This document shows, piece after piece, positions 13,074 through 24,912 of a stretch of 64,000 nucleotides of DNA. The position numbers and the translations under genes were made by a program. The DNA lies in assembly GCA_023548195.1 (NCBI GenBank), contig JAJHZJ010000251.1:1612001-1676000 (forward strand). Reading direction: 5' to 3'. This DNA is from Bettongia penicillata ogilbyi. Lineage: Eukaryota; Chordata; Mammalia; Diprotodontia; Potoroidae. Numbering within the stretch: position 1 is the stretch's first letter; each line of letters opens with the position of its first letter. Below the pieces are notes generated by a model, which saw only the letters and a list, made by a program, of their open reading frames with translations, did no database searches and was not told the origin of the DNA.

Positions 13074-13388
13074 GGGCATCTAGATAGTCCAGTGGATAGA
13101 GCATCAGTGTAGGAGTCAGGAGGACCTTAGTTCAAATCTCACCTCAGACACTTGACACTCACTATCTATGTGACCTTGGGCAAGTCACTTAACCCCAATT
13201 GCCTCATCTTGAGTCATCTCCAGTCATTCTGATGCAGATCTGGTCACTGGATTCAGATGGTTCTGGAGGAGAAGTGAGGCTGGTGACCTGCACAGCTCTC
13301 CCTCACTCAAAACAAAGTCAAGTGAAAGTCTTGTCATTATTTCTCTGATGGCATGGTCTTCTTTGGCAACAAAGGACGAACATACATG
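13074..13388 (+). repeat. tRNA-headed SINE with RTE-type 3' tail
   Basis: The head 'agtccagtggatagagcatc' and 'gaccttgggcaagtcactta' belong to the tRNA/CORE-like module. The rear half, ending 'tcttctttggcaacaaagga', matches the terminal motif of the RTE-tailed SINE at 2080 and of the RTE LINE. It is a mosaic SINE combining both modules. Confidence 0.8.
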
Positions 13389-13569
13389 CTGGTCTAGGAG
13401 CCCTTGGGGAAACCAGTCACCTTCTTTAATCCTCATTTTCTTAACTGTAAAATAGAGAAAATAATTATTTCATTTTTTGTGGAATGTGGTTCAAAACCAC
13501 AAAATACCATGTGAATGTTAGCTAACATTTATTTACTACTGCTACTAAGTTTAAACCCCAAGAAATGTA

Positions 13570-13635
13570 ATGATGATGACAATGATGTTGTTGTCATTGA
13601 TGATGATGATGAATATGATGATGATGATGATAGGA
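13570..13635 (+). repeat. (GAT)n trinucleotide repeat
   Basis: Imperfect GAT repeat with a GTT interruption. The Asp-rich and Met-rich frames over it are artefacts of the repeat. Confidence 0.9.
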
Positions 13636-14094
13636 ACAAGAAAAATGGTGACAACAATACTGCTAATAAAAGTTCTGGAAGAACAATTAAGACAAACAAA
13701 TGGGATATTCATACAGGAAGATACAAAGCAATGCAATAATAAATTACTTGGAGTCTAAGCTAGGCACAAAATGACATTAAATATGAAGTGTTAGGCAAGA
13801 ATATAATGGACATGGGTTGAGCATTGTTCAACTAGGGCCTTATTGTTAACAATTATAAACTAGAGGTATGTGTGGCCAAGTTAGATTCACAGTGTTTCTA
13901 ATCTCATTATAATCTGAAATTGTTCTTTGATACAAAACTCTTCTCTTTTAATAGTAATCTTCTCCCACTGATGTTGATTAATTGAGCTTATTTCCAAGGA
14001 ATCAAATTTTCAATTTATTAAAAGCCAATAAGATGAATGGTGCATATTAATAGAACATATATTTGCAATGATGACCTATGTGCAAGAAGTGGCA

Positions 14095-14460
14095 TAAGAG
14101 ACATCACCTGGTCTTCTCTTGTCTTCACGCTGTCTGGATCCAATACCAGTAATATTGTCTCCCTCTACCCGTTAAAACACCTTCAAGAGAGGTTTCACTC
14201 CCTGATTTACTTTATCATTCAGCTCAAGAGCTATCTTGTACATCAAGCCTTTCCTCACTGTCCATCTTTTAGTGGGAAACCACTCAAAACTATCTTGCAT
14301 TTGTTTTGTGGATGCACACACACACACAAACCCACACTTTCTCCCTCTCTCTACCGTTAGAAGGTAATATGTTTGAGGACAGGAACTATTTCACTTTTAT
14401 CTATCTCTCTAAAATTTAGCACACTTGGTACATTATAGAAACTTAAATGCTGTTTCACTG
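14095..14460 (+). repeat. L2 LINE 3'-end fragment
   Basis: The order 'catcaagcctttcctcactg', 'agaaggtaatatgtttgagg', 'acaggaactatttcac' and 'agcacacttggtacattata' follows the end of L2 (antigen-like 'aagccttccctgac ... gagggcagggactgt ... agcacagtgcctggcacata'). It contains a short CA run at 14315-14330. Confidence 0.65.
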
Positions 14461-14881
14461 CTATACTATTAACTATAGGATATGACTCATTAAAGAATAA
14501 AGAAAACCTGAAGGAGGACTTAGTCTGGAGGCTGGTCTTTAAGGACCCAAAACTTTCCTGGAGTCATTTCTTTACTAGGTCTCTATTTCATCCATTTGTT
14601 TATTGGAATAACATGGTAAATGTGCAACAACATTTAAATCATTTCCCTCCTATAGCTACATGGAAAAGGTTTTATTTTGAAGATTCACAAAATACCTAGG
14701 TTATGGAGTTTGCCCAATGAGAGTGGTGTGCATTTTTTAAACGTATGTGACACTATAATTCTCCCTTCTGTTCTTGAGGTATTGAAAAATAGAGTGATCA
14801 AAATGTATCAGTTTTTTTTTTTAATTTTGAATGTATGCTGTGGTAAATATTATGAAGGACTTTAAATGCCATCATTATATA

Positions 14882-14954
14882 TGGTGTCCCATAATTCTTA
14901 GTACAGTTTTAAGCTTTAATAACTTGAAACTACACTAAGACTTATGGGACCCCC
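14882..14954. mobile_element. Mariner-like MITE, near-palindromic, TA-flanked
   Basis: A 73-bp unit flanked by TA on both sides. The left end begins tggtgtcccataattctta; the right end, read inverted, begins gggggtcccataagtctta. The two ends pair over about 33 bp with roughly 82-85% identity around a short centre (ctttaataa). Length, TA target and symmetry fit a Tc1/mariner-derived MITE. It has no coding capacity. Confidence 0.8.
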
Positions 14955-15173
14955 TATATAATGAGCTAAATATTAGGGACAATATTGGTCTTTTTCATAA
15001 AGGCACATGTAACTAATTAGGTCACTAATTCTCCTCCTCAGGGGCAGTTTATCTATTTTGAGCAAGAAATAGAAATTTAAATCAAAATTGAAAAGAATTT
15101 TTGAATAAAGATGTATGATATCTGAGACCTCCCAACTGAGTGATCAGGTTGAGAATAGCAATAAGGAAAGAAC

Positions 15174-15183
15174 CATCTATCTG

Positions 15184-15248
<65 letters not shown>

Positions 15249-15354
15249 TTGTCTGTCTGTCTGTCTGTCTGTCTCTCTGTCTGTCTGTCTGTCTGTCTAC
15301 CTATCTGTCTACCTACCTATCAATCAATCTAATCTATCTATATATATATATCTA
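15174..15354. repeat. Compound (CTAT)n-(CTGT)n tetranucleotide microsatellite
   Basis: About 18 CTAT units, then a CTGT block with one CTCT interruption, then mixed units ending in a TA run. The long Ile/Tyr/Leu/Ser frames are repeat artefacts. Likely length-polymorphic. Confidence 0.95.
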
Positions 15355-15824
15355 TTGTGTTTAAATATATATGCATGTATCTCTTTAGACAAGCAGTTGT
15401 AAACATATAAATACATGCATATACGTGCACATATTGGGTTATTTGGTTCCTTTCTCCTTGGACGATTTGTATGATCATTTTCCCTACATGAGATGCATGG
15501 CAGTGCAAAATGAACCTTTTTTTTAAATGTTTACTGTTTTAATGACTATCTTCTTGATGAGCACATCGGCCTTTAGAAGACTGCCTGTCACAAGAACTCC
15601 TTTTGTCTTTGGAGGTAATTTTTATTTTTATGTAACAACGACAAATATTATCCATTGCTCTGAAGGACACACTGGGTCATGGTTATGTAACAGATTTCAA
15701 ATTAGGTATAGCTCACAATCTTAATATTCCCTGACACATTCCCAAGAATGTGTCAGGTATAATTCTATTTCTTTATAAGGTAACCTTCAAGCCCAGAATG
15801 GGTTACAACCTTCAGTGTTCCCAA

Positions 15825-15985
15825 TTACAGAATCGCCACATTTTCAAGTTATAAGGGACCTTGGAGACCATTCAGTTCAGTCCCCTCATTTGGAAGATGG
15901 GATTTCTCTATGGTCACCTCCCTAGTTATTGCTAGAATCTGGGCTAAAACTCATGTCTCCTGATTCTCAAACCCATGCTTGGTTC
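15825..15985 (-). repeat. MIR-type SINE fragment
   Basis: Shows 'agggaccttggagaccattc', 'gtcccctcatttggaagatg' and 'ggctaaaactcatgtctcct', matching the antisense MIR-type pattern seen at 22708 and 3150. Confidence 0.55.
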
Positions 15986-16019
15986 TACCATAGTATAATG
16001 TCCTTTTTACCACAAAGGC

Positions 16020-16190
16020 CTGAACTATCAGAACTGGGAATTTACTTTAAGGATCATGTGATCCAACCGTGTCATTTTATAGATGAGAAAACCAAAGACA
16101 AGGACTTGCCTGTGGTCATGCAACTTGTTAATGCCTAGAACATAGTAAGAACTTAATAAATGATTACTAATCGATTGACTGATTGATGAC
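16020..16190 (-). repeat. MIR-type SINE fragment with L2-like terminal words
   Basis: Contains 'ggatcatgtgatccaaccg', 'attttatagatgagaaaacc' and then 'acatagtaagaacttaataa'. It is a second copy of the family just upstream, followed by an L2/MIR-like terminus. Confidence 0.5.
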
Positions 16191-16937
16191 AGAGCTGAGG
16201 GCCCAGGTTTCCTGATTCTAGTCCCACTTCCAAATCTTAGGTACTCAGGGGCTGAAAATACAATTCAGGAAAAAAGTTATGCGTTTACCTCTGAAGAGTT
16301 TCATTTTATTTTCTTTCAGCTCTTAATTTGATCTTCTGACCTGTAGCTAGCCTTAGGGCCCTCTTCCCACCAGCTTTGCAAAAGCTGATTTTCTAATCAC
16401 AGGATATCACTCACAACCTGGTTGAGCTGTCACCTTCTATCACTGTTCCAGTAAAGCAGGCCAGTCAGAATTTTGTTACACTCTGTGGGTTCTAGTTGTT
16501 AAGATATAATCAGTTTTTACTGACAGCCTTCATTCTATGATGTGCTTATTCCAGCAACTCTGGCTCAGACAAATATAGCTGGGGTATAGCCCAATATTTA
16601 CTTTGAAGTGGGTTTGAAAATGCATTTATTATGACATCCTTGTTTATAATCTGGAGTTCCCTTTGATAAAATTACTGAACTACTTGATTTCAGTCAGTAA
16701 CATCTCTACTTGAACCTAGTACTTGTCCTTAGCCATCATAACTTCCTTAATTTTTGGTATCATGGCTCTCCTTTCTTAACAAGACCACTTTTAAAATTTT
16801 TCTGCTATCATCACTCTCTTTTTCTGCTTCCAATTTGAACTCACATTTCCCCCCATTTGGGACTTAACACTGTCATGTGGATATCCAGGTTTGTAGGCAA
16901 TTTTCCCCAGTGATCAATTGTCATAGATCAGGTATAC

Positions 16938-16941
16938 ATAC

Positions 16942-16988
<47 letters not shown>
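16938..16988. repeat. (TA)n(TG)n microsatellite
   Basis: An AT dinucleotide run passes into a TG run. Both frames over it are artefacts. Confidence 0.9.
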
Positions 16989-16989
<1 letters not shown>

Positions 16990-18065
16990 CTGTCAAAGGT
17001 AAAACCAGGCAAGGTTCATTATCACTTTCAGATGGCCTCAGATATACTGTGTGTTTTGGTATGAGAAAACCACAGAGCTTCACTTTAGACCATATGAGAT
17101 GCCCTGAGGAACATAAGAAAATCATCCAGCTGCTGACTGACCACCTAGCAGGTACAGCAGCTAAGCCTCACACTACACAAGGAAGCACAGTGCCTAGTTC
17201 ATAAGTGTTTAATAAAGGCTTGTGGATTGATTGATTAGGGAGCAATGAGAGGGGAAATCTGGGTCATCATAGCTGAGCATATGCCATCTTATCAGAAAGC
17301 CTTTTATTTCCTCAGTCTCCCACACTTTGTACTGTGAATTTAATGAAGACTAGTCTGGTCTGACAAGCATATAACAGCCATGAAGGCAGTTTAAGAATAG
17401 CTGAAATATTCACCTTATTTTCTCTTTATATGTGCATGTGTGTGTGAGAGAGAGAGAAATATATCATTTTGATAAAGTCTATAGATCCTTTCTTAGAATA
17501 ATGCTTATAAATGCCTAAAATGAAATACATAAGAATAACATAATCCAATTATGTTAAAGAAATTATAAAAATTAAAAAAAAACAGTTATTAGATCTCAGG
17601 TTAAGAATTTCTAGACTATCCCACATGTGGGTGGAACCTCCATAATTTATGAGTGCTGTGTGACCCTAGCTTTGTTCCTCTGCCTCCGGACTTCTTGTCA
17701 ATTGCACTCTGACTCACAGACTTAGAGGAATTATATCCCCCAAAGCACTCTCAGTATTTTGAGGGGCTGGAATGGAGAGTAGGTGTGGATAGGAAGGTCC
17801 TTCAAGACCCTAACTCCCCACTTCCCCAGGAGATGACAAGGTGTGGATGTAGTAAGACAATGATAGAAGAGAGGCTGTAGGGAAGGAGCAGATCCCTTAG
17901 GGATAGCAGGGTACACCTGGGGATGCTTATGCCACTGGCTTGGTAGAAGACCATAGAACATTGTTTCATAGCTTCACATTGGCTCCTCTTGGTGCCCCGG
18001 TTGTACAACCATGGTCACCATGGCATAGCTAAGGTTTTTGAACCATCTCTGTTATTGTTGTGGAG
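16989..18065. other. Unassigned intergenic DNA
   Basis: No gene recognised. 17185-17240 carries the L2-like ending 'taagtgtttaataaaggctt'. A short GA run lies at 17445-17458. Confidence 0.5.
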
Positions 18066-18299
18066 TCATTTTTCAGTCATGCCTTCCTTTTCATGACTCC
18101 ATTTGCAGTTTTCTTGGCAAAGATACTGGAGTGGTTCGCCATTTCCTTCTCCAGTTCATTTTACAGATGAAGAAACTGAGGCTAGCAGGCTTAAGTGACT
18201 TGCCCAGGGTCATATAGCTAGCGACTGAAGCTAAATTTGAACTTGGGAAGATGAGTCTTCCTGACTCCGGGCCCAGTTCTCTATTCCCTATACCACCCA
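18066..18299 (-). repeat. tRNA-headed MIR-like SINE (WSINE/MAR1 type)
   Basis: Full antisense layout: tail words 'ttcttggcaaagatactgga' and 'ccttctccagttcatttt', then 'acttgcccagggtcatatag', then 'ctgactccgggcccag'. It is among the best-preserved copies in the window. Confidence 0.85.
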
Positions 18300-19019
18300 T
18301 ATCTAAAAACTCTCAAATATGACTTTTCCTTTTTGTTTCTCTTGCTCCCTTCCTGAAGAGTGGGGTTAGGGGAAACTTCAGAACCCTCTCAGTTCTCAGC
18401 AATAGCTGCTAATAATCTGGAGAGTTCCAACCAATTTCCCAGTTAATTTCTGATATTCATAAAGCACCATAGTCCCCAGTCGGTGCTAACCTGGAAGCAT
18501 ATTGACACTGGCTACCTCTCTGGTCAATCTCAAGAAAGACACAGAAACTCACACAACAGATTGGTGACAGATGAAATTCCCAAAACACTGTAGGCAGAAA
18601 ATTATCTGGGTCAAAGAGACCTGCTCAAACTTCCTGTCTGATAGCAGTGAATTTAGTCTGAAATTTGTTTTATTTTTTTTTAATGGATCAACATTAATTG
18701 CTATCAGTAAGAACAGTAGCCAAGGAGATGCCTTTGCTGTGCTTGTCAAGTAGTCACTGCTATGTGCCTGCCTTCCAGTGCTCTCCATCTCCACACTTGA
18801 GAGGTAGCTCTTCTTTCATGACACTGAGTGGTAGGTATGATTTTCATGAAATATATGTTGACTTGTTCACTTCCTAGAGTGGGGGAAGGTCTGAACTCTA
18901 GTCATGCACAGCTGACAGTTACCCAGTTTAAAAACTTTGCCTGGTATCTTTCCATTAGAACCTGATATTTGATGGGTTGTCACAGCCTGTTAATTCTTAA
19001 GCACTGCCTCTCACATCCA

Positions 19020-19310
19020 CATTTTCCTTTTTATTTCCACTGCTAATGCTTTAGTTAACATCCTCTCTCATACCTAGGCTATTACAATAAATTCATTACT
19101 AGTCTTCTCAGCTCTAAGGCCTATTGTTTATAATCTGGGTCACCAACACCTTGATCTTCTTGAAGCACAGTCTTTTTCATATTATTGCCCAGCACAAACA
19201 TCTTCAGTGTCTCAGCAGTTTCCTACTGATTAAGTACACAGCTTGGTGTTCAAAGCATTAAGTAATCTGATTCCTATTTACTGTTCCAACTTTATCTTCC
19301 ACTATTCCAC
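19020..19310 (+). repeat. Ancient interspersed repeat, family not assigned
   Basis: Words such as 'aggctattacaataaa', 'ttgaagcacagtctttttca' and 'gtgttcaaagcattaagtaa' follow a dispersed mammalian repeat I recall but cannot name with confidence. Confidence 0.4.
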
Positions 19311-19316
19311 TGTATT

Positions 19317-19556
19317 AGAGCATCTAGGTGGTGCAGTGGATAGAATGCCAGTCCTGGAATTAGGAAGATTCACCTTCTTGAATTTAAATCTGTCTTCAGA
19401 CACTTACTAACTGGTTGACTCTGGGCAAGTCACTTAACCCTGTTTGTCTTACTTTTCTCATCTGCAAAATGATTTGGAGAAGGAAATGGCAAATCACTTC
19501 AGTATCTTTGCCAAGAAAATCAAGAAAGGGGTTATGAAGAGTCAAACATAACTACT
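19317..19556 (+). repeat. tRNA-headed MIR-like SINE (WSINE/MAR1 type)
   Basis: The head 'catctaggtggtgcagtgga' has an A/B-box-like context. It is followed by 'gggcaagtcacttaaccctg', 'ggagaaggaaatggcaaatc' and the tail 'agtatctttgccaagaaaa'. This is the sense-strand reference copy for the family here. Confidence 0.88.
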
Positions 19557-19734
19557 GTATTAAGTATAGAATTATAAGAGATGTATTTTAAGACTACTCT
19601 TCCTGGGGAAAAAAAGGGGAAAAAGGATCTGAGGCTTCTAGTGAGTTACAAGGTCAAAGTGAGTCAACATTATGATTGCAACCCCAAACTTGAGTTTTAT
19701 ATGGACTGCATTTGTAGAGACACATCTAGGGAAA

Positions 19735-19868
19735 TAAAGACAGGAAGACAGACACAGATAGGGAGGGACAGGGAGACAGAAAGAGAGAGACAGAGACAGA
19801 GACACACAGGGAGAGAAAGACAGACACAGAGAGAGCCAGAGAGAAGCACAGAAAGAGAAACAGAGGGA

Positions 19869-19953
<85 letters not shown>
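19735..19953 (+). repeat. (GA)n / GACAGA purine tract
   Basis: Degenerate GACAGA units grade into about 80 bp of near-perfect GA repeat. This is a candidate H-DNA-forming tract. The Arg/Glu and Ser/Leu frames are artefacts. Confidence 0.93.
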
Positions 19954-19955
<2 letters not shown>

Positions 19956-19997
19956 GGAGATGAAAGACCTTTGTGTTCTTTCCTACGTACTCAGCTC

Positions 19998-20440
19998 TAG
20001 GTGCCACACTTTACAAAGGACGTTGATGAGCTGGAATATGTACTGATCAAAACCAGAGTTAGTAGATAATTGTAGATGATATCACACAAAGAGAGTTGGA
20101 AAGAACAATGGATGTTTTGCCTGGATTTAAAAAACAAACAAAAGGACAGACAACTTATCAAGCATATGATAGCTATTTTCAAGTATTTGAAAAATTTTCA
20201 CAGGGTAGAGGAATTGTACTTGTTTTTCTCAGAAGATGGAACAAAGAGTGGTAAGTTAAATTGGAAAGAGTCTTGATGTAGCAAAACAGAAAAAAGAAAC
20301 CTTTCTAAAAATTAGAGTTGTCTGAAAGTGGGATGAAATGCTGTTGAGAGTAGTAATTTCTTCTTCATTGGGCACTTCAAGGAGAAATAGGGATAGGCTG
20401 GATAAGGTACTTTGTAATGCTAAGATTCTGTGGTTTTCCC
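19998..20440 (+). mobile_element. CR1/L3-type LINE, 3' ORF fragment
   Basis: Translated pieces resemble the CR1 ORF2 C-terminus: MIAIFKYLKNFHR, LFFSEDGTKSG and, in another frame, a Trp/Asn-like segment followed by 'FKEK'. The DNA words 'gttgatgagctggaatatgt' and 'gatagctattttcaagtatt' match the usual CR1/L3 order. It has frameshifts and stops, and is an old fragment. Confidence 0.7.
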
Positions 20441-21589
20441 ACTCGCACTCGGTAATTTTTCCATGACAAACCATTTTACCTACACCCCCCCTACACACAA
20501 GCACACATCTCAGAAATAGGATACAAACCTGATGAACCAGACAAAAGATCAGCAGATGAGAAACTGAATTACCTAGGTCTGATCAGAAGAAGCATCAAGT
20601 CTGATTCAATGCTGAGCCTATGAGCAAATAGCTTAATGTTTTTTACATTGTCTCTGTCTAAGGACAGTGCTCACCCCAGAATTTATGAAGGGACTCATCT
20701 GATAAGTTGGGGTTAATTTTAATCTTTCCTAGGGGAAAAAAAAAAACTGGATTTGGCTTTGAGGAGCAGAGGGCCAATGTATCCTAATTTAGAAGTTTTT
20801 TTCTGAACATTAGTATTGCAAAAAATAGGCTGAGATAGGGGAAAACATGCAGGGCTTCAAGTGAGCAAGATCTGAGTTCAAATTTCAAAGCCTATGTTAG
20901 CTGTGCAGCCATGGACAAAGCACTTGACTTTCTGAATCTTAGGCAATGCTCTAAAACTGACATACTACTTAATAGATAGAGGTGGGATGGAATTGTCAAA
21001 GAGAATGGGAATAGTAGAGAAATTTTATTCTATTTTGGATCCATTTTCCTGATCTGAAAATACCCCAAGAAAAATAAAAAGTTAAACTTGCCTGGATTGT
21101 AACTCATAAAAAACTTCAGGCCTGATTAGGGGCAATGTAAGCTCTCCTTCAGAGGATCCTAGATGCATAGGGCAGGGACAGTGGACCCCTGGAGACCACT
21201 TGATTTATTATTCTGCTTTCTGGTATGACCACCCAGAAATCATCAACTGCTTTTAAATATATCTGAGCAGGAAAAGTGTAGAGATAATTCAGTTAATTTT
21301 AATAATCCCCTGGGATAGTTATAAATTCACAGGAACTAGCTCACACACAACATCTATCCAGGATATCTTGGCCTGTTTTGGCAGTAACAACTCTGTGGGA
21401 AGCTGTAGAAGCTCATTTGCACTTTCGGGAAGGTCAGTTTTCTGGGACAAATCAATCATCTCTCCAACGGTCCTTTAAATGAACCCATGCATATTCCTGG
21501 ACTTTGCATTCTCTACTATCCAAATAATTTGTTTTTCTTCATATTTCTCAGAGAGGACATTGTTCAGTGCCTTTAATCATTAAAATCCA
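20441..21589. other. Unassigned intergenic DNA with one MIR-like remnant
   Basis: 20855-20985 has 'atctgagttcaaatttcaaa' and 'catggacaaagcacttgact', a weak sense-strand MIR-like signal. The remainder is unassigned. Confidence 0.45.
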
Positions 21590-21955
21590 CTGCCTGTTCT
21601 CATTCTTTTGGAAACCCTATCTCCCTTCAGAGTTCAAATCAAGAGGCCCCCATCTCTATAAGGGCTTTCCTGGTCCCTATATCTACCCTTCAACTATATT
21701 CAACCCTTCAAAATTATCATGTAATCATTTACTTTTTCTATATATTGTGAATACTTATGTATATATATATATGTTATTGTGCACAATAGAATCTATCCAC
21801 ATTGAGGCGAAGAACAGTTTCACTTTTGTCTGTGTGCTTGGTGCATAATACCATGGCTGACACATGATAGATGCTTAATAAATACGTAGTGATGAATTCT
21901 TGACAAAAAGTAGGTGCTTAATAAATGCTTTCTGATTCATTGATTGAGAGAATAA
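21590..21955 (+). repeat. L2 LINE 3'-end fragment
   Basis: The order 'taagggctttcctggtccct', 'gaggcgaagaacagtttcac' and 'atgatagatgcttaataaat' is typical of an L2 3' end. A second terminus-like word (taggtgcttaataaatgct) follows at about 21911. Confidence 0.65.
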
Positions 21956-22707
21956 TTTCCAATGATCTAGGTGATATTTGAAACTCCATTACTTGAAATT
22001 GATATAGCATGCACTGATCCTCACAGATGACTATTATTTCAAATAATTCTCATTGGATAATATATCACATCGTATTATTGTAATGATGACAATATAATCT
22101 TAATTATATCATAAAATAGGGCAAATTATCATTTTAGATTTTTATCATTGGAGTATTTTAAAGTACACTCTAAACTGGGCAGTCACAAGATTTCCCCATC
22201 CCTCTTTTCCTCTGGTTTTTATGTAACAATCTACTATTTGCTAAGCTCCATGTTCTCCGACAAGCCTATGTGTCTGACTTTCCAAGGCGATTTTTAAATA
22301 TACTCTATTACTATCACTAGAGAATTTCCTGTCTGGATACCATAACTTTTGTTTGGGTTCAGCAAGAGAAGAATTGAAACTCATAGTTCTCCTTTTAACT
22401 TTGTCTTTAGTTCTGAAGAAATCTTCCCTGTGATCAAGGTGCACTACAAGGAGAATGAAATCTCATAGTATATGCAATGTTTTATACCTAATATCTCCCA
22501 CTTCTGCAAAGAAAAGGAGATGCACTTTTGAATACCTTCTTGGGGTTCAGACTGAGTAATTATGACACAGTATTCAGTTTTGCTCTGACTGCTGTTCTTT
22601 CCATTTAAATTATAGTAGGCACTGTGAATATATTTTACTTGAATTGTATTTTTCACTTAACCTCAGTGCATATAAGTCTTCCATGATTCTCTAAATTCAT
22701 CATATTT

Positions 22708-22935
22708 GTAGGATTATAGATTCATAGATTTGAGCTAAAAGGGATCTTAGAGGCTATTGAGTTTAACTTCTTAATTTTACAGTTGAGGACTCAGCCACAA
22801 AAAGATTAAATGGCTTGTACTGCATTGCATCAACTGGACACATTTGTATGTGTCCCTAGTAAGTATCAGAGGAAAGATTTAAATCTAGGTATTTGGGGCT
22901 TCATATCTAATGTTCTCTTTACTACACCATGACAG
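22708..22935 (-). repeat. MIR-type SINE fragment
   Basis: Contains 'aagggatcttagaggctatt', 'aattttacagttgaggactc' and 'tgttctctttactacacca', the antisense MIR-type layout. Confidence 0.6.
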
Positions 22936-22937
22936 CA

Positions 22938-23280
22938 AAGTAATATTCTATTATATTCATGCAAGATAATTTATTTAGTTATTCCCCAGTCAATGCACAT
23001 CTACTTTGTTTCCAGTTCATTTCTAGTAAAAAGTGCTGCTATAAATATTTCAGCATATTTGGAGCCTTTCTAATTTTGACCTCCTTAGGACACATGCCTA
23101 GCAAGAGGATCTTTGGATCAGAGGATATAAACAATTTAGTCATCACCTTAGCATACTTCCAAGTTGCTTTCCAGAATGGTTAGATAAATACCCAGCTACG
23201 TGAAAACTGCATTAATGTTCCTTTCTTTCCACAAAGTCCCATCCCCATCACAAATATCATTAATCCACTAGCACATGTAT
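22938..23280 (-). mobile_element. L1 ORF2 3' fragment, antisense
   Basis: Matches the reverse strand of the L1 ORF2 C-terminus: 'gttattccccagtcaatgca', 'aaaaagtgctgctataaat', 'agcaagaggatctttggatc' and 'ttgctttccagaatggttag'. Compare the sense segment at 41820-42080 of the long L1. Diverged, no intact frame. Confidence 0.8.
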
Positions 23281-23614
23281 TATAATACGTGCCCATGTAT
23301 AATATGTATACATTGTCTTAATGGATAGATGAGAATTGTGGGAGCCATGGATAAATAGATATCTCTAGAATCGGGTCTACTCCTCTTCCAAGGGAAACTG
23401 AAATCTCTACTGTGGAAGGAGAAGTCCAAGGTTTGGCATTCGTTTCTTCCCTTTTCTGTCTCCAAGAGGAGTGCCAGTCTAGATTAACATAGATATTTTA
23501 TTTAAAAAATTGCTGGTCTAGGTTGTAGCTTCTTTGTTTCAAAGCAAGGATATTTTTCTAGTCATTCTTAAAAGAGAGGACAGCAATCCCAGGTTTACAC
23601 ATGCTTACTTGATC

Positions 23615-23765
23615 CCCTTCACATTGGTTACTCAATAAATGCTTATTAAACATAGAGTTTACTTGGAAACTCAACCTAAGCATTTTCCTGATCTCCAAGT
23701 AACTCCATCCTCCAAAAGAAAAAGAATGACATATTTACTTAGTATATACAAAAGACCTTCACAAA
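23615..23765 (+). repeat. Diverged repeat unit, copy 1 (L2-like end plus about 120 bp)
   Basis: The L2-like word 'actcaataaatgcttattaa' is followed by 'acttggaaactcaacctaag' and 'ttttcctgatctccaagtaa'. The same order recurs at 24440-24575, about 810 bp downstream on the same strand. Confidence 0.6.
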
Positions 23766-23820
23766 TACAGAAGAGCTATTTGTTCAAGCAGCAGATAGAA
23801 ATCAGAGAAGACATAAATTA

Positions 23821-23855
23821 CATATATATATATATATATTACACACACACATATA
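23821..23855. repeat. (AT)n(AC)n microsatellite
   Basis: TA run followed by a CA run. Confidence 0.85.
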
Positions 23856-24349
23856 AGCATATATGGTGTATGCATATTAGAATATACTAGAACACAGAGA
23901 AGAGTAAATGAGCTTTTAAATAGGAGCTAGATAAAATCTCACCTCAATCCAGTCAGAGACTCCAATTTCATCTAAGGAGAAATTCTCTGAAGTCTTTTGA
24001 AAGGCAAAATGAAAATCAAAGGCACATTGAGGAGTCAACTTCTTTTACCTTGTTCACAACTTCCAGTCTTTTGTTTTTCACATATCTCCCAAAGAGTCTT
24101 TTTTTACTATTTATTATTCTCCCAAGAAGTTCTTGAATCAGCTTTCACGGATGGTCCACAAACTCATGTTAGCTTTGTCTCCTCTAAGTAGAAGTCCTAT
24201 ATGCCTGCACAAATACAGCAGCATGATAAAAGCCTCAGGCTTAGTTAGAAGCCTGATTACACATACATGTTTTAGTCTGTCTGAATCCTTCTAAGCCACC
24301 ACTGTCCTCTCTATAGAAAACTTCATTCCAACCTGCAGATTTTGCAACC

Positions 24350-24720
24350 TCATGCCAACATTTCATACTGAGAAGAGATAGAACATAAACTCCTTAAAAT
24401 CATATCTTGGTTTGTTTTTGTCTTTGTACTTCCAGAGCATTGCATATGGTAGATACTTAAAAAATGTTTATAAGCATTGGGTTTCCTTGGAAACTAAGCT
24501 GAAGCACTTTCCTGATTCCCAAGTAACTCCTCCCCAAAAAGAAAAAAAATACTATGGTAATTTACTATATATTTTCTATTTACTTATCTGTGTATATGTT
24601 GTCTCTCCTAATAAAATATAAGCTCTTGAGGGGAGAGACTGTTCAATTTTTTTTCTATCCCCCTTGCCTGACATATTGCTAAGTACATAGTAAATACTTA
24701 ATTATTTCTTGATGGCAAAG
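24350..24720 (+). repeat. L2-like ends bracketing diverged repeat unit, copy 2
   Basis: 24375-24470 reads like an L2 3' end ('aacataaactccttaaaat', 'atatggtagatacttaaaa'). 24470-24575 repeats the unit seen at 23650-23765 ('ccttggaaactaagctgaag', 'ctgattcccaagtaactcct'). 24600-24715 is a second L2-like end ('ataagctcttgaggggagag'). Confidence 0.6.
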
Positions 24721-24849
24721 AAAATATCTCCTACTTGATAAGCAATATGCTCAAGAATACTAAATATGAGGACCAGATATCTATCTTTTAACCTTTTACA
24801 TAGTAAAAACTAGAATGTCCACCAAACATGGGTCTTTCTCATGTTATCT

Positions 24850-24912
24850 TTGTATGTACGGATGTATATACATATGTATGTATGCATGTATATATGTATG
24901 TGTGTATGTTCA
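24850..24912. repeat. (TATG)n low-complexity tract
   Basis: Imperfect TATG/TGTA repeat. Confidence 0.85.

Noticed and set aside
15174..15354. CRISPR-like array
   Set aside because: Contiguous 4-bp units without spacers in vertebrate DNA; an ordinary microsatellite. No repeat-spacer pattern was seen anywhere.
15115..15402. Long Ser/Ile/Tyr/Leu open frames
   Set aside because: They lie on the (CTAT)n/(CTGT)n microsatellite, where a tetranucleotide repeat without stop words opens several frames at once.
19317..19390. tRNA gene
   Set aside because: The tRNA-like head belongs to a SINE with a CORE-like body and tail; it lacks a full cloverleaf and acceptor stem. The same applies to the heads at 13074, 56716 and 61097.
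19581..20007. 139-codon frame rich in Arg/Glu and its antisense Ser/Leu frame
   Set aside because: Produced by the GA repeat at 19735-19953; no motif or start context supports a gene.
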